Source: an uncultured Flavobacteriales bacterium
GTDB taxonomy: Bacteria > Bacteroidota > Bacteroidia > Flavobacteriales > Crocinitomicaceae
Length of the DNA stretch: 47,934 nt
NCBI GenBank assembly: GCA_946479985.1
Contig: CAMLIF010000017.1
Location: 1 to 47,934 of the forward strand
Direction: 5' to 3'
Shown: piece by piece, positions 35,154-44,014 of the stretch
Position numbering within the stretch: the first letter of the stretch is position 1
How the letters are laid out: every line of letters begins with the position of its first letter
Notes under the pieces: model-generated
Database searches by the model: none
Told to the model about the DNA's origin: nothing
Seen by the model: the letters and a program-made list of their open reading frames with translations, nothing else
Translations under genes and position numbers: made by a program

Positions 35154-35161
35154 TACTTTCG
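35154..35161 (+). promoter_or_regulatory. Near-match -7 element TACTTTCG
   Basis: One base away from TAnnTTTG, 13 bases before the helicase ATG at 35175. Tentative. Confidence 0.35.
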
Positions 35162-35174
35162 TTAATTCATTGTT

Positions 35175-38100
35175 ATGTCTGATTCTAAGTTCAATATCCC
35201 GAATTTTATTCACGAGTTGTCTGATATCCCCGTATCCGATCAATTGGTGTGCCTGGATACTGAAAAGACCGGACTTATTGAATTGGAAGCGCTGCCGGTT
35301 GACAAAACTGAATTGACCCAAAACAATACTGTAAAAAGCATTGTTCGTACAGCACAAACGTTTCGGAAAGAAGCAGATGTGAATTCACTTTGTGTGGTTC
35401 ATTCTGTTCTCCACTGGACAATTGACGGAAATGAACGAACAACACCGCTGTTTCTTTTTCCTACGGATTGGACCGTTCTCAAACACAATCAAAGCCTGCA
35501 ATTTCAGGTTACAGATCTTTTTGAACTGAACCCGTATGTAAAGCGCGTTTTGAGAAATTGGACCGGAGAGCAATTGCCTGATTGGGAATTAGCTTCAATT
35601 GAAGAGTTGGAAAAACAAATAGCTGGCCTGAAAGAAAAATTCAATCTTCCTTTGCGCATCGAACGACAATTCTTCCTTGGAAATTTCCATTATCACAGAT
35701 ACCATATTCTCCGTGAATTGGAAGGAATTGAGCGTTCAGGTGAATCGTCGGTTCTGATTGACGAATTGCTTGGTGTTTCTTCGAATACGGAAAAACTGGA
35801 TTTACCAGAGGATTATCTTACTCCGGTAGACAGTGATCAGATTCGGGTTTTTGAAACGTTTTCTGAGAATAATGTGGTGGTTCAGGGTCCTCCGGGAACC
35901 GGGAAATCGCAGGTTTTAGTCAATATTCTGGGAAAATTAATGGCTTCAAAGAAACGTTCGCTGGTTGTTTCCGAGAAAAAAGTGGCGCTCGAAGTTCTGG
36001 TAAAGAAATTATCTGATCTGGGGTTGAATCCGTTCGCCTTTATAGTGCATAGTCAAACCAAAAGCCGCGATTTACTGGAGCATTTGAAAGCCACGTGGAG
36101 TTTACTTGAAAGCAAGGAGGAAAACTACAAGCCCGGACTAAAACTTTCTTCTCAGCGTGGAGCTCAGCTTCAGCAATTATTAGATCGTTTAAACTCGCCG
36201 GGTTTGGTTGGCGGAATTTCTTATAATGAGTTTTTAACTTTGAAAGAAGAAACACCTTTCGAAGCGGGATTTCGTTCTGATACACCAACCATCAAAGAAT
36301 GGCTCGAACACAAAGCCGAGATCCGTCAGTTGGATACAGCAATGGGCGGATTGAACAAACTGGCCGGATTCAGATCGGTGTTTTTTCAATACAATAATGG
36401 CGACCAGAAACTGAAACAATGGCTTCAGCAGTTGCTTGTTCTTCGGAATGAGCTGGAGATTGTTTCTTATCAGGATCTCAAAAATCTGTATGAATCATTG
36501 GGAAGATGCCAGCTGATAGAAAATGAATATTACAAAACATATATAGCAATAAGCAGTAAGCCGAAAGAGTGGAAGAAATTTGAACGTAATCGCTTACGAT
36601 TTACAGAAATTCATCAATTTTTGGAGCTTCTGAATGCAGAGATGAGTGTTTGGAAAGTACAGCCTTCCAAAACAGAAATCATAACGTTCCAAAATGCAAA
36701 CGGATTTTTCCGGAAGCGGAAGATCAGGAGGAAACTTCAATCGTATTTGGAATCGAATGTCTTGATTCCGGATGTGGCTGCCGAGAACTGGTTAAAGGTT
36801 TTGTCGTTGAAAGAAGAACAGGTGCAGCTGGAACAATACTTTCTTGGATTGGAATTGAATCCTACCATTGTTGAGCTCGATCTCGCGGTTTCTTTTGTGA
36901 AAAACCTGAATTCCGAATCGGCCCAAAAGATGGCTGAAATTGGCTTATGGCCCGTAGAGAAAAGGAAAAAAGTACTTCGATATCAAGTGGAGATTGAATC
37001 TGTTTACAGGGATTTGAACCGTTATTTACTCATAGACCACGTGGAGAATCTGGAAGCTGAGATTTTTAGGTTGACTCAGAATTTCGAACACTTGCTTCCC
37101 CATAGTAAGAAATTGCAGTCGCTGCCGGTTTCTGTTCTGCAGCATTTTGAAGAATGTGGGAATTGGTTAAATCTCCAGGCATTGATTCTCGTATCTAACT
37201 GGAAGAAAACGGAAGCCTTGTTTCCGGAGCTGATCAAATACAACGGATTGGTTTTGCAATTGAAAATTGAAAACTGTATTCAGGAACAAAACACCGATTT
37301 GGTTCAGTTCGCCCTGGAAATTACCCGATTACAACGAACGAAATTCGCTAACAATCATACGCTGTTGATGAAGCCTTCACAGAAATGTGCAGCTGAAGAA
37401 CGAGAACTGCGTCTTCGATTAAAAAGAGGGAAAGCATTATTGGTAAAAGAATTTGCAAAATCGCGCAGCCATATTTCGATTCGGGAATTGCTCGATTCGG
37501 ATGCCGGGTTGTGGATCCAGGATTTAATTCCGGTCTGGCTTGCAACGCCAACCCAGGTTGCAGATCATTTTCCACTGCGAACTGATTTGTTTGATGTGGT
37601 AGTATTCGATGAAGCAAGCCAGATTCCTTTGCCAAATGCGTTCGGAGCGTTGTTTCGTTCAAAACGGGCATTGGTTGCCGGCGATGAACAGCAAATGTCG
37701 CCAACTTCTTATTTTGGAAAAAGCTGGAGTGGCCATGATCTGTTGCATCAGGCGCTGTTTTACTTCAAACGGACAAGTTTGAAACACCATTACAGAAGTT
37801 CGTATCCGGAGCTAATCTCTTTTTCGAACCGGCATTTTTATGAAAACGAATTAGTTGTTTATCCTTCGCCGGAAAAGAAACAAGTGGTGTTCAGGCATCG
37901 CTGCGAAGGAAAATTTATAGATAGAAAAAACACCATCGAAGCCGAAGCAGTAGCCGCGTTCCTGGAAAATTCAGATTGGGAACGAACCATAGGAATAGTT
38001 GCTTTTTCCGAAGAACAGTTGAAGGCTGTCTGGAATGCCTGTTCGACAAAAACTCAGGAACGAATTACGAACGGACAGGAAGAAAATACCGTATTCTTTA

Positions 38101-38528
38101 AAGCGTTGGAACAAGTTCAGGGCGATGAGGCCGATTGCATGATTATTAGTTTGGGCTATGCCCCGAATGAGGAAGATGAATTTCATCTGCGGTTCGGGCC
38201 TTTAAATCAGTCCAATGGCTATAAACGGCTGAATGTGCTGCTCACCCGGGCAATTCAGGAAATGCACTTTTTCACTTCTGTCGATTCCGCATCATTTGCT
38301 ATCTCAGCCAATGAATCGGTTAATTTGCTTCGTAGATTCCTCATGGAGCTGGAGCAGCCGTACAACGAACAAAGCAGCTTTTTTCCGTATCAATTGGAAC
38401 CTTATGAGCGAAGACATAATCTGGTCCGTTTTCCTTTTATCAGCAGTAACTTACAGAAAGCAGAAGAACTCCTTACGTTTCATAGAGTTATGACTTCACG
38501 CGGTTGGATTCTTAACTATCAGAGATAA
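35175..38528 (+). CDS. Large SF1 helicase, DUF4011-like type
   Basis: A 1117-residue superfamily 1 (UPF1-like) helicase. The N-terminal part (about 60-180, with TTPLFLFPTDW and FELNPYVKRVLRNW) resembles the DUF4011 region of large bacterial helicases. Walker A is GPPGTGKS at 238-245; a long helical insertion (about 300-780) separates it from Walker B FDEAS (Asp812, Glu813). Motifs GDEQQMSPTSYF, LKHHYRSSYPELI, QVQGDEADCMIISLG and RLNVLLTRAI follow. Larger relatives often end in a Vsr-like nuclease domain; here the protein ends about 60 residues after the helicase core without one. It stands alone, with no partner gene. A nucleic-acid repair or defence role is possible, not shown. Confidence 0.88.
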   Translation: MSDSKFNIPNFIHELSDIPVSDQLVCLDTEKTGLIELEALPVDKTELTQNNTVKSIVRTAQTFRKEADVNSLCVVHSVLHWTIDGNERTTPLFLFPTDWTVLKHNQSLQFQVTDLFELNPYVKRVLRNWTGEQLPDWELASIEELEKQIAGLKEKFNLPLRIERQFFLGNFHYHRYHILRELEGIERSGESSVLIDELLGVSSNTEKLDLPEDYLTPVDSDQIRVFETFSENNVVVQGPPGTGKSQVLVNILGKLMASKKRSLVVSEKKVALEVLVKKLSDLGLNPFAFIVHSQTKSRDLLEHLKATWSLLESKEENYKPGLKLSSQRGAQLQQLLDRLNSPGLVGGISYNEFLTLKEETPFEAGFRSDTPTIKEWLEHKAEIRQLDTAMGGLNKLAGFRSVFFQYNNGDQKLKQWLQQLLVLRNELEIVSYQDLKNLYESLGRCQLIENEYYKTYIAISSKPKEWKKFERNRLRFTEIHQFLELLNAEMSVWKVQPSKTEIITFQNANGFFRKRKIRRKLQSYLESNVLIPDVAAENWLKVLSLKEEQVQLEQYFLGLELNPTIVELDLAVSFVKNLNSESAQKMAEIGLWPVEKRKKVLRYQVEIESVYRDLNRYLLIDHVENLEAEIFRLTQNFEHLLPHSKKLQSLPVSVLQHFEECGNWLNLQALILVSNWKKTEALFPELIKYNGLVLQLKIENCIQEQNTDLVQFALEITRLQRTKFANNHTLLMKPSQKCAAEERELRLRLKRGKALLVKEFAKSRSHISIRELLDSDAGLWIQDLIPVWLATPTQVADHFPLRTDLFDVVVFDEASQIPLPNAFGALFRSKRALVAGDEQQMSPTSYFGKSWSGHDLLHQALFYFKRTSLKHHYRSSYPELISFSNRHFYENELVVYPSPEKKQVVFRHRCEGKFIDRKNTIEAEAVAAFLENSDWERTIGIVAFSEEQLKAVWNACSTKTQERITNGQEENTVFFKALEQVQGDEADCMIISLGYAPNEEDEFHLRFGPLNQSNGYKRLNVLLTRAIQEMHFFTSVDSASFAISANESVNLLRRFLMELEQPYNEQSSFFPYQLEPYERRHNLVRFPFISSNLQKAEELLTFHRVMTSRGWILNYQR

Positions 38529-38540
38529 CTCAATGTATTC

Positions 38541-38569
38541 TTGAAACAAATCCTTTTTTTGTATCTTCC
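38541..38569 (+). promoter_or_regulatory. Candidate promoter TTG-N18-TATCTTCC
   Basis: TTG (38541-38543), an 18-base spacer and TATCTTCC (38562-38569) lie upstream of the M36 gene. The -7 box differs from TAnnTTTG in its last two bases, as does the string upstream of M43 copy 1. Confidence 0.45.
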
Positions 38570-38593
38570 CACCTCCTTATTTAAACTATAGTT

Positions 38594-41188
38594 ATGAAAA
38601 GAGCTGCTAGGACCTGGCTTCTACTCTTTGGATTTAGTGCAATTCAATTTTCACTAAGTGCTCAGAATACCGTGGAAATTGTTTCAGGATACCTGAAAAA
38701 TCATGCTTCCGAGTGGAATTTGACACCAGCTGATGTCAGTAACATTGAAATCGTTTCCGAATCCAGCTCTTTGGCCAGTGGTGTTAAATATGTTTACGTT
38801 CGTCAGATCAAAGATCAGATTGCGGTGGTAAATGGTTTAGCGTCTGTAGCAGTAAAAAACAATGCAGTTGTTCATGTTTCTTCCCGATTGGTTTCATTAA
38901 ACACACAGCAAATAGCAACTCCAACACTTTCTGCAAGCGAAGCTGTGAATGAAGCTTTGGTATCTCTGCAGCTGCCGAAAGCATCTTTAACGGTGATTTC
39001 TGAGAACTCAACAGATCACTCGGTGCTTTTTGAAAAAGGAATTATTTCAAATGAAAACATTCCGGCCCGTTTATTTTTAATGAGCCATGAAGGAAAACTT
39101 GTATACGTGTGGGATCTGAGTATTTATCCGGTTGGAAGCAGTAATTGGTGGTCGATGCGCATTTCTGCAACTACCGGCGAAGTGCTTTTCAAAAATAACT
39201 GGATTTCTTCCTGCTCGTTCGAAACTTGTGATACTGAAAGTCACATGCATGAAACAAATGCTGCGGCACCGTTAGCACCAGCGCCACCTCCGCCTCCGCC
39301 TCCCGGACTTGAGCGTTACAATGTTCTGAAACTTCCGATTGAAAGTCCGAATCACGGGAATCGTTCGGTTGTTGTAAATCCTTCTGATCCAACGTATTCT
39401 CCTTACGGGTGGCATGACACAAACGGAAATTTGGGTGATGAATTTACCATTTCGCGCGGAAACAATGTGTACGCAACTGAAGACATAGATGACGATAATA
39501 CTCCCGGATATTCGCCTGATGGCGGGGCTTCACTGAACTTCGATTTTTTTTATGATTCGATAGCAGGTGTGGAAGGAAACCTGGATGCTGTGATTACCAA
39601 TTTATTCTACATGAATAATATGATGCACGACATCTGGGCATATTATGGTTTTGATGAAGAAAGTGGAAACTTCCAGGAATTCAATTATACAGGTGCTGGT
39701 GAAGACAGTGATTACGTGATGGCTGAAGCACAGGATGGAAGCGGAACGGATAACGCAAATTTTGGTACTCCACCTGACGGGAACAATCCGCGTATGCAAA
39801 TGTACTTGTGGAATTTTAGCGGTTATGTTTCTCTTCTGGACGCGAATGATCCTGATTCGATCTCAGGAAATTATCCTGCGGCTGACGCAAGTTTCGGTCC
39901 GCATGTCACACCCGGAAATTCAATAACGGGTGACGTTGTTTTGGTGATTGACGAAGGAACAGATACGTTAGATGCTTGTGATCCGATTGTGAATGGAGCA
40001 GCTCTGAACGGGAAAATAGCCTTGCTTAAACGCGGAAATTGTCAGAATACAACGAAAGTCCTGGCTTGCCAGAATTATGGAGCAATTGCCGTAATTGTAA
40101 TGCAGCCGGTGAATACTGATCCGGGTAATTTGCTTGGATCAATGAATGGAATAGATCCTATAACTATTCCAACAATTGTAGTTGGAAAGGGAACGGGTGA
40201 TTTATTCATTGAAGCACTTGGAAACGGAGAAACGGTAAATGCTACTATAAACGCAACCGGAAGTCCGGATACTTATGATTCTGATTTCGATAATATGGTA
40301 ATCGCACACGAGTATGGCCATGGGATTTCGAATCGATTGATTGCTGGTTCCGGTAATACGAACTGTTTGTATAACGAAGAACAAATGGGCGAAGGCTGGT
40401 CTGATTGGTTTGGTTTGATGCTCACTATCGAACCGGGAGATCAGGGGTCAGATCGTCGTGGAGTTGGAACATACGTCAGTGGTGAACCGGTAACAGGAGT
40501 TGGAATCCGCCCGGCAACTTATTCCACCAATTTCTCATTCAATAATTACACTTACGGCAGAACAAACAATGCAGCAGTAACGCAGCCACACGGAATTGGC
40601 TTTATCTGGGCAACTATGTTGTGGGACCTGAACTGGGCATTGATTGATGAATATGGATATGATTCGAATCTGAAAACAGGAACCGGCGGTAATAATATTG
40701 CTATGTCGCTGGTAATCGAAGGATTGAAACTTACATCATGTTCACCCGGATTTATCGATGGAAGAACGGGTATCCTTGCAGCTGATGAGATTTTATACGG
40801 AGGAGAGCATGAGTGTTTGATCTGGAGTGTTTTTGCAAAACGCGGCCTGGGTATTTCTGCCGATCAGGGAGATTCCGATGACCGCTCCGACCAAACTGAA
40901 GCTTTTGATATTCCTCTTGGCTGCGGACTTGGAGTAAATGAGCAAAAAATTAGTAGTGTTGCCGTATATCCAAACCCGGGAACGGGCGAAATTACAGTAG
41001 ATCTGAACGGTTGTAAAAATGCTTCCGCTCTGAAATTGACAGATTTGACCGGAAAACTGGTTTATTCTCAGACTATCCAGGTAGAAACTGAAGTGAAATT
41101 AAACTTTAGCAATTTGAACAAAGGCCTGTACTTCTTAACTGTTGAGGACGATTTAGGTTCTCATGTTGTTGAGTGGGTAAAGAATTAG
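38594..41188 (+). CDS. Secreted M36 (fungalysin) metalloprotease, T9SS-sorted
   Basis: An 864-residue secreted zinc protease. A signal peptide (about 1-23, SLSAQ) is followed by an FTP-type propeptide (about 30-200), a proline-rich linker (about 226-240, PAPPPPPPPG), the M36 catalytic domain with zinc site HEYGH near 571-575 and the third ligand region EGWSDWFGLM, an inserted PA domain (about 440-540, KIALLKRGNCQNTTK), and a C-terminal T9SS type A sorting domain (VAVYPNPGTGEITVDL). Expected to be processed and released or surface-anchored by the T9SS and to degrade extracellular protein. It is followed by a strong terminator. Confidence 0.93.
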   Translation: MKRAARTWLLLFGFSAIQFSLSAQNTVEIVSGYLKNHASEWNLTPADVSNIEIVSESSSLASGVKYVYVRQIKDQIAVVNGLASVAVKNNAVVHVSSRLVSLNTQQIATPTLSASEAVNEALVSLQLPKASLTVISENSTDHSVLFEKGIISNENIPARLFLMSHEGKLVYVWDLSIYPVGSSNWWSMRISATTGEVLFKNNWISSCSFETCDTESHMHETNAAAPLAPAPPPPPPPGLERYNVLKLPIESPNHGNRSVVVNPSDPTYSPYGWHDTNGNLGDEFTISRGNNVYATEDIDDDNTPGYSPDGGASLNFDFFYDSIAGVEGNLDAVITNLFYMNNMMHDIWAYYGFDEESGNFQEFNYTGAGEDSDYVMAEAQDGSGTDNANFGTPPDGNNPRMQMYLWNFSGYVSLLDANDPDSISGNYPAADASFGPHVTPGNSITGDVVLVIDEGTDTLDACDPIVNGAALNGKIALLKRGNCQNTTKVLACQNYGAIAVIVMQPVNTDPGNLLGSMNGIDPITIPTIVVGKGTGDLFIEALGNGETVNATINATGSPDTYDSDFDNMVIAHEYGHGISNRLIAGSGNTNCLYNEEQMGEGWSDWFGLMLTIEPGDQGSDRRGVGTYVSGEPVTGVGIRPATYSTNFSFNNYTYGRTNNAAVTQPHGIGFIWATMLWDLNWALIDEYGYDSNLKTGTGGNNIAMSLVIEGLKLTSCSPGFIDGRTGILAADEILYGGEHECLIWSVFAKRGLGISADQGDSDDRSDQTEAFDIPLGCGLGVNEQKISSVAVYPNPGTGEITVDLNGCKNASALKLTDLTGKLVYSQTIQVETEVKLNFSNLNKGLYFLTVEDDLGSHVVEWVKN

Positions 41189-41212
41189 AAGTTCTATTAA
41201 AATATTGCAAGT

Positions 41213-41250
41213 CCTCCCCCTCATTCCCCCTCCAAAGGGGGAGGCTTTTT
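41213..41250 (+). terminator. Intrinsic terminator after M36 gene
   Basis: CCTCCCCCT (41213-41221) pairs with AGGGGGAGG (41236-41244); an alternative inner hairpin uses CCCCCT (41226-41231) with AGGGGG (41236-41241). A run of five Ts follows (41246-41250). Confidence 0.9.
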
Positions 41251-41320
41251 AAAATCCTCATTATTTTTGAGTTTTTCTTTTGAATTTTGACTTATCAAAT
41301 GGCGTTTCGCAATTTGCCCC

Positions 41321-41328
41321 TATCTTTG
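41321..41328 (+). promoter_or_regulatory. -7 element TATCTTTG for ABC-F gene
   Basis: An exact TAnnTTTG match, 18 bases before the ATG at 41347. No clear -33 TTG at standard spacing. Confidence 0.6.
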
Positions 41329-41346
41329 CGCCCATAAAAGGCAAAA

Positions 41347-42987
41347 ATGATAACAGTAGACAATCTTAAAGTAGAATTTTCCGGAAGAACGTTATTCAGC
41401 GATGTTTCATTCGTGATTAACGAAAATGATAAAATTGCCCTCATGGGTAAGAACGGAGCCGGTAAATCTACGTTGCTGAAAATCATTGCCGGAGTGAATA
41501 AACCAACCGGTGGTGCTGTAAATACACCTAAAGATGCCGTTATAGCATATTTGCCACAACACTTGCTCACAGAAGATAATTGCACCGTATTCGAAGAAAC
41601 GAGTAAAGCATTTGCAACTATCTTTTCTATGCGCGATGAAATTGAAGATATCAATAAGCAGTTAACAGAACGTACTGATTACGATTCTGATGAATACATG
41701 AAACTAATCGAACGTGTATCTGAAGTCAGTGAGAAATTCTACTCCATTGAGGAAATCAATTACGATGGCGAAGTAGAGAAGGTTCTGAAGGGAATGGGAT
41801 TTGAGCGCGAAGATTTCACTCGTCCAACTTCCGAATTCAGTGGTGGATGGCGTATGCGGATAGAACTTGCGAAGATTCTTTTGCAAAAGCCCGATTTGAT
41901 CTTGCTGGATGAGCCTACGAACCACATGGATATCGAATCGATTCAATGGCTGGAGGACTTTTTGGTGAACAGTGCTAAGGCAGTTATCGTAATTTCCCAT
42001 GACCGTGCGTTTGTTGATGCAATTACAACGCGCACAATTGAAGTTACAATGGGAAGAATTTACGACTACAAAGCTAGTTATTCTCATTACCTGGAATTGC
42101 GTAAAGACCGACGTGCACAACAACAAAAGCAATTCGAGGAGCAGCAAAAATTCATTTCTGAGACAACTGACTTTATCGAACGCTTCAAAGGAACTTACTC
42201 GAAGACATTACAGGTTCAGTCGCGAGTTAAAATGCTGGAGAAACTGGAAATTATTGAAGTGGATGAGATAGATAATTCAGCCTTGCGTTTGAAGTTTCCA
42301 CCAGCACCGCGTTCGGGATCTTATCCGGTAGTTATAACCGATGTGACTAAGAAATATGGAGATCACACTGTATTCGGAGATGTCAATGTTACGATTGAGC
42401 GCGGTGATAAGGTTGCATTTATCGGAAGAAACGGGGAAGGTAAATCAACCCTGGTGAAAGCGATTATGAAGGAATTAGAAGTGAACGGAACTGTTGAATT
42501 AGGACATAATACGCAAATCGGGTATTTCGCACAGAATCAAGCCTCGCTTTTAGATGAAGAATCAACCATCTTCGAAACAATTGACCGTATTGCTGAAGGC
42601 GATGTTCGGACTAAAGTGAAAGACATTCTGGGGGCGTTTATGTTCGGGGGCGAAACTTCAGCCAAGAAAGTGAAAGTGCTTTCGGGAGGTGAAAAAACGC
42701 GTCTGGCGCTAATCAAATTGTTATTGGAACCGGTTAATTTGCTGATTCTGGATGAGCCTACGAATCACCTCGATATGAAGACTAAGGATATTATTAAAGA
42801 TGCATTGAAGGCGTTTGACGGAACGCTGATCCTCGTTTCTCATGATCGTGATTTCCTAGACGGATTAGTTACCAAAGTCTTTGAATTCGGCAATAAACGT
42901 GTGAAAACCCATTTCGAGACCATTGGTGAATTCCTGGCGAATAAGAAAATGGATAATTTGAAGGAGATTGAACGGAAAGCTAATTAA
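41347..42987 (+). CDS. ABC-F family ATPase
   Basis: A 546-residue soluble protein with two ABC ATPase domains and no membrane segments. Domain 1: Walker A GKNGAGKS (about 35-42), signature FSGGWRMRIELAK, Walker B LILLDEPTNHMD. Domain 2: GRNGEGKS (about 360-367), signature LSGGEKTRLALIK, LLILDEPTNHLD. Between them is the charged linker typical of ABC-F (KDRRAQQQKQFEEQQK). Members act on the ribosome, in translation control or antibiotic protection; which subclass cannot be decided by eye. It is transcribed alone. Confidence 0.95.
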   Translation: MITVDNLKVEFSGRTLFSDVSFVINENDKIALMGKNGAGKSTLLKIIAGVNKPTGGAVNTPKDAVIAYLPQHLLTEDNCTVFEETSKAFATIFSMRDEIEDINKQLTERTDYDSDEYMKLIERVSEVSEKFYSIEEINYDGEVEKVLKGMGFEREDFTRPTSEFSGGWRMRIELAKILLQKPDLILLDEPTNHMDIESIQWLEDFLVNSAKAVIVISHDRAFVDAITTRTIEVTMGRIYDYKASYSHYLELRKDRRAQQQKQFEEQQKFISETTDFIERFKGTYSKTLQVQSRVKMLEKLEIIEVDEIDNSALRLKFPPAPRSGSYPVVITDVTKKYGDHTVFGDVNVTIERGDKVAFIGRNGEGKSTLVKAIMKELEVNGTVELGHNTQIGYFAQNQASLLDEESTIFETIDRIAEGDVRTKVKDILGAFMFGGETSAKKVKVLSGGEKTRLALIKLLLEPVNLLILDEPTNHLDMKTKDIIKDALKAFDGTLILVSHDRDFLDGLVTKVFEFGNKRVKTHFETIGEFLANKKMDNLKEIERKAN

Positions 42988-43303
42988 TAATGGTTTCAAT
43001 CATCTCTAAATACTTCAACACTCCAAGCCCAAGATTTGATAACTTAAACAGGTAAGGAGCGTGTCAACTGAACCGCAAAGAAAGACATTCGCAGAGATTT
43101 GATTAGTTGTCAGCATTGCTGACAATTTATCTTGGCGTTCTTGTTTTCTTAGTGTTTAGATCGGGTTCTTTTTGAAAATCATGTGATAAGCAGTCAAAGG
43201 AACAGTGTAAACCGGGTTGAAAATCTTAGCGCTCTTTGCTTCTTAGCGTTTTTACTTAAATCCAGATTTATCGATTAGCACATGATTCTGGGAGTTAGAT
43301 TAT
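42988..43303. other. Intergenic region with palindrome and repeat phrases
   Basis: This 316-base gap between convergent ABC-F and recO genes holds no gene. It contains a 19-base palindrome (43107-43125) flanked by A/G-rich (AACCGCAAAGAAAGACATTCGCAGAG) split into purine phrases on the left and the roughly complementary CTTGGCGTTCTTGTTTTCTTAG on the right, and a further phrase TTAGCGCTCTTTGCTTCTTAGCG (43229-43251). Such phrases are common degenerate intergenic sequences in Bacteroidota. Confidence 0.45.
43107..43125. repeat. 19-base palindrome TTGTCAGCA-T-TGCTGACAA
   Basis: Perfect nine-base arms around a single T in the ABC-F/recO convergent gap. It could be a protein-binding site, a weak terminator or the tip of a longer imperfect hairpin formed by the flanking phrases. 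Confidence 0.75.
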
Positions 43304-44014
43304 TTAGTTGATAACCGTAGCAATTACTTCTAAACTCTTCAAAGCTCTCCATCCCGCTATCTGGTAGCTCAAATAAGCGATGAAAGCATCAATGGCAAGT
43401 AATCGGTCTGATTTGCTGATTTCCAACGAAAGAAATTCATTTTTTTCCATTTCCATTGCATGCATACAGCATTCGATTCCACCGCTTTTGTGGTAAAAAG
43501 GATGAGTTGGTTCAAGTGTTGTAAATACTCCCCGTTTGAAATCGAGGATGGTTGAATGTGCAGTGGATTCCGGTTCGGGAGTAATTCCTGATTGCCGGAT
43601 GCATTCGGCGAGAAACCACACAGGATAGGCACTCAGCTCTTTCGTCGCATTCAGCCAGGCCAGTTCATCGAAGAGTTTTTTTGTCAGTTCCTGGTTCGGC
43701 TGGTCCTGGTGCACAATATTTGAGATTACTTCTGCCATAAAGAAGCAAACACACGATTTCACCGGATCGGAAGATAAGTTCGGAATAGGGAATAGAGTTG
43801 TCCAATCACTGATTTTGCCCAATTCACTGTCGGCTCGTTTGTAATAAGTTATTTCAACCGGCTGCATGGGAAGAACAACAACGCCTTTTTTCTTTTTAGC
43901 ACCTTGAAAAAGAAATGATTGCAGACCGTTGTTTTTAGTTAAAACGCGAATCACCAGGCTCGATTCGGAATAATTGATTTTGCTTAATACAATTCCTTCA
44001 TCTACTTGTTTCAT
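43304..44014 (-). CDS. recO: DNA repair protein RecO
   Basis: A 236-residue protein matching RecO, which with RecR loads RecA onto SSB-coated single-stranded DNA. The N-terminal OB fold reads VDEGIVLSKINYSESSLVIRVLTKNNGLQSFLFQGAKKKKG (positions about 3-43; cited as pieces), followed by the helical domain. The start overlaps the porZ stop by four bases (ATGA), so it is translated from the same transcript. Confidence 0.92.
   Translation of the reverse strand: MKQVDEGIVLSKINYSESSLVIRVLTKNNGLQSFLFQGAKKKKGVVVLPMQPVEITYYKRADSELGKISDWTTLFPIPNLSSDPVKSCVCFFMAEVISNIVHQDQPNQELTKKLFDELAWLNATKELSAYPVWFLAECIRQSGITPEPESTAHSTILDFKRGVFTTLEPTHPFYHKSGGIECCMHAMEMEKNEFLSLEISKSDRLLAIDAFIAYLSYQIAGWRALKSLEVIATVIN

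Noticed and set aside
35085..35357. N-terminal extension of the PhoD-like protein to 35357
   Set aside because: It overlaps the divergent helicase gene and puts the signal peptide in the middle of the protein.
35175..38528. A defence island around the large helicase
   Set aside because: Its neighbours are a phosphatase and a secreted protease with ordinary composition; no nuclease, methylase or sensor gene is nearby.
39288..39304. CCTCCGCCTCCGCCTCC repeat as a possible regulatory repeat
   Set aside because: It encodes the proline linker of the M36 protease and needs no other explanation.
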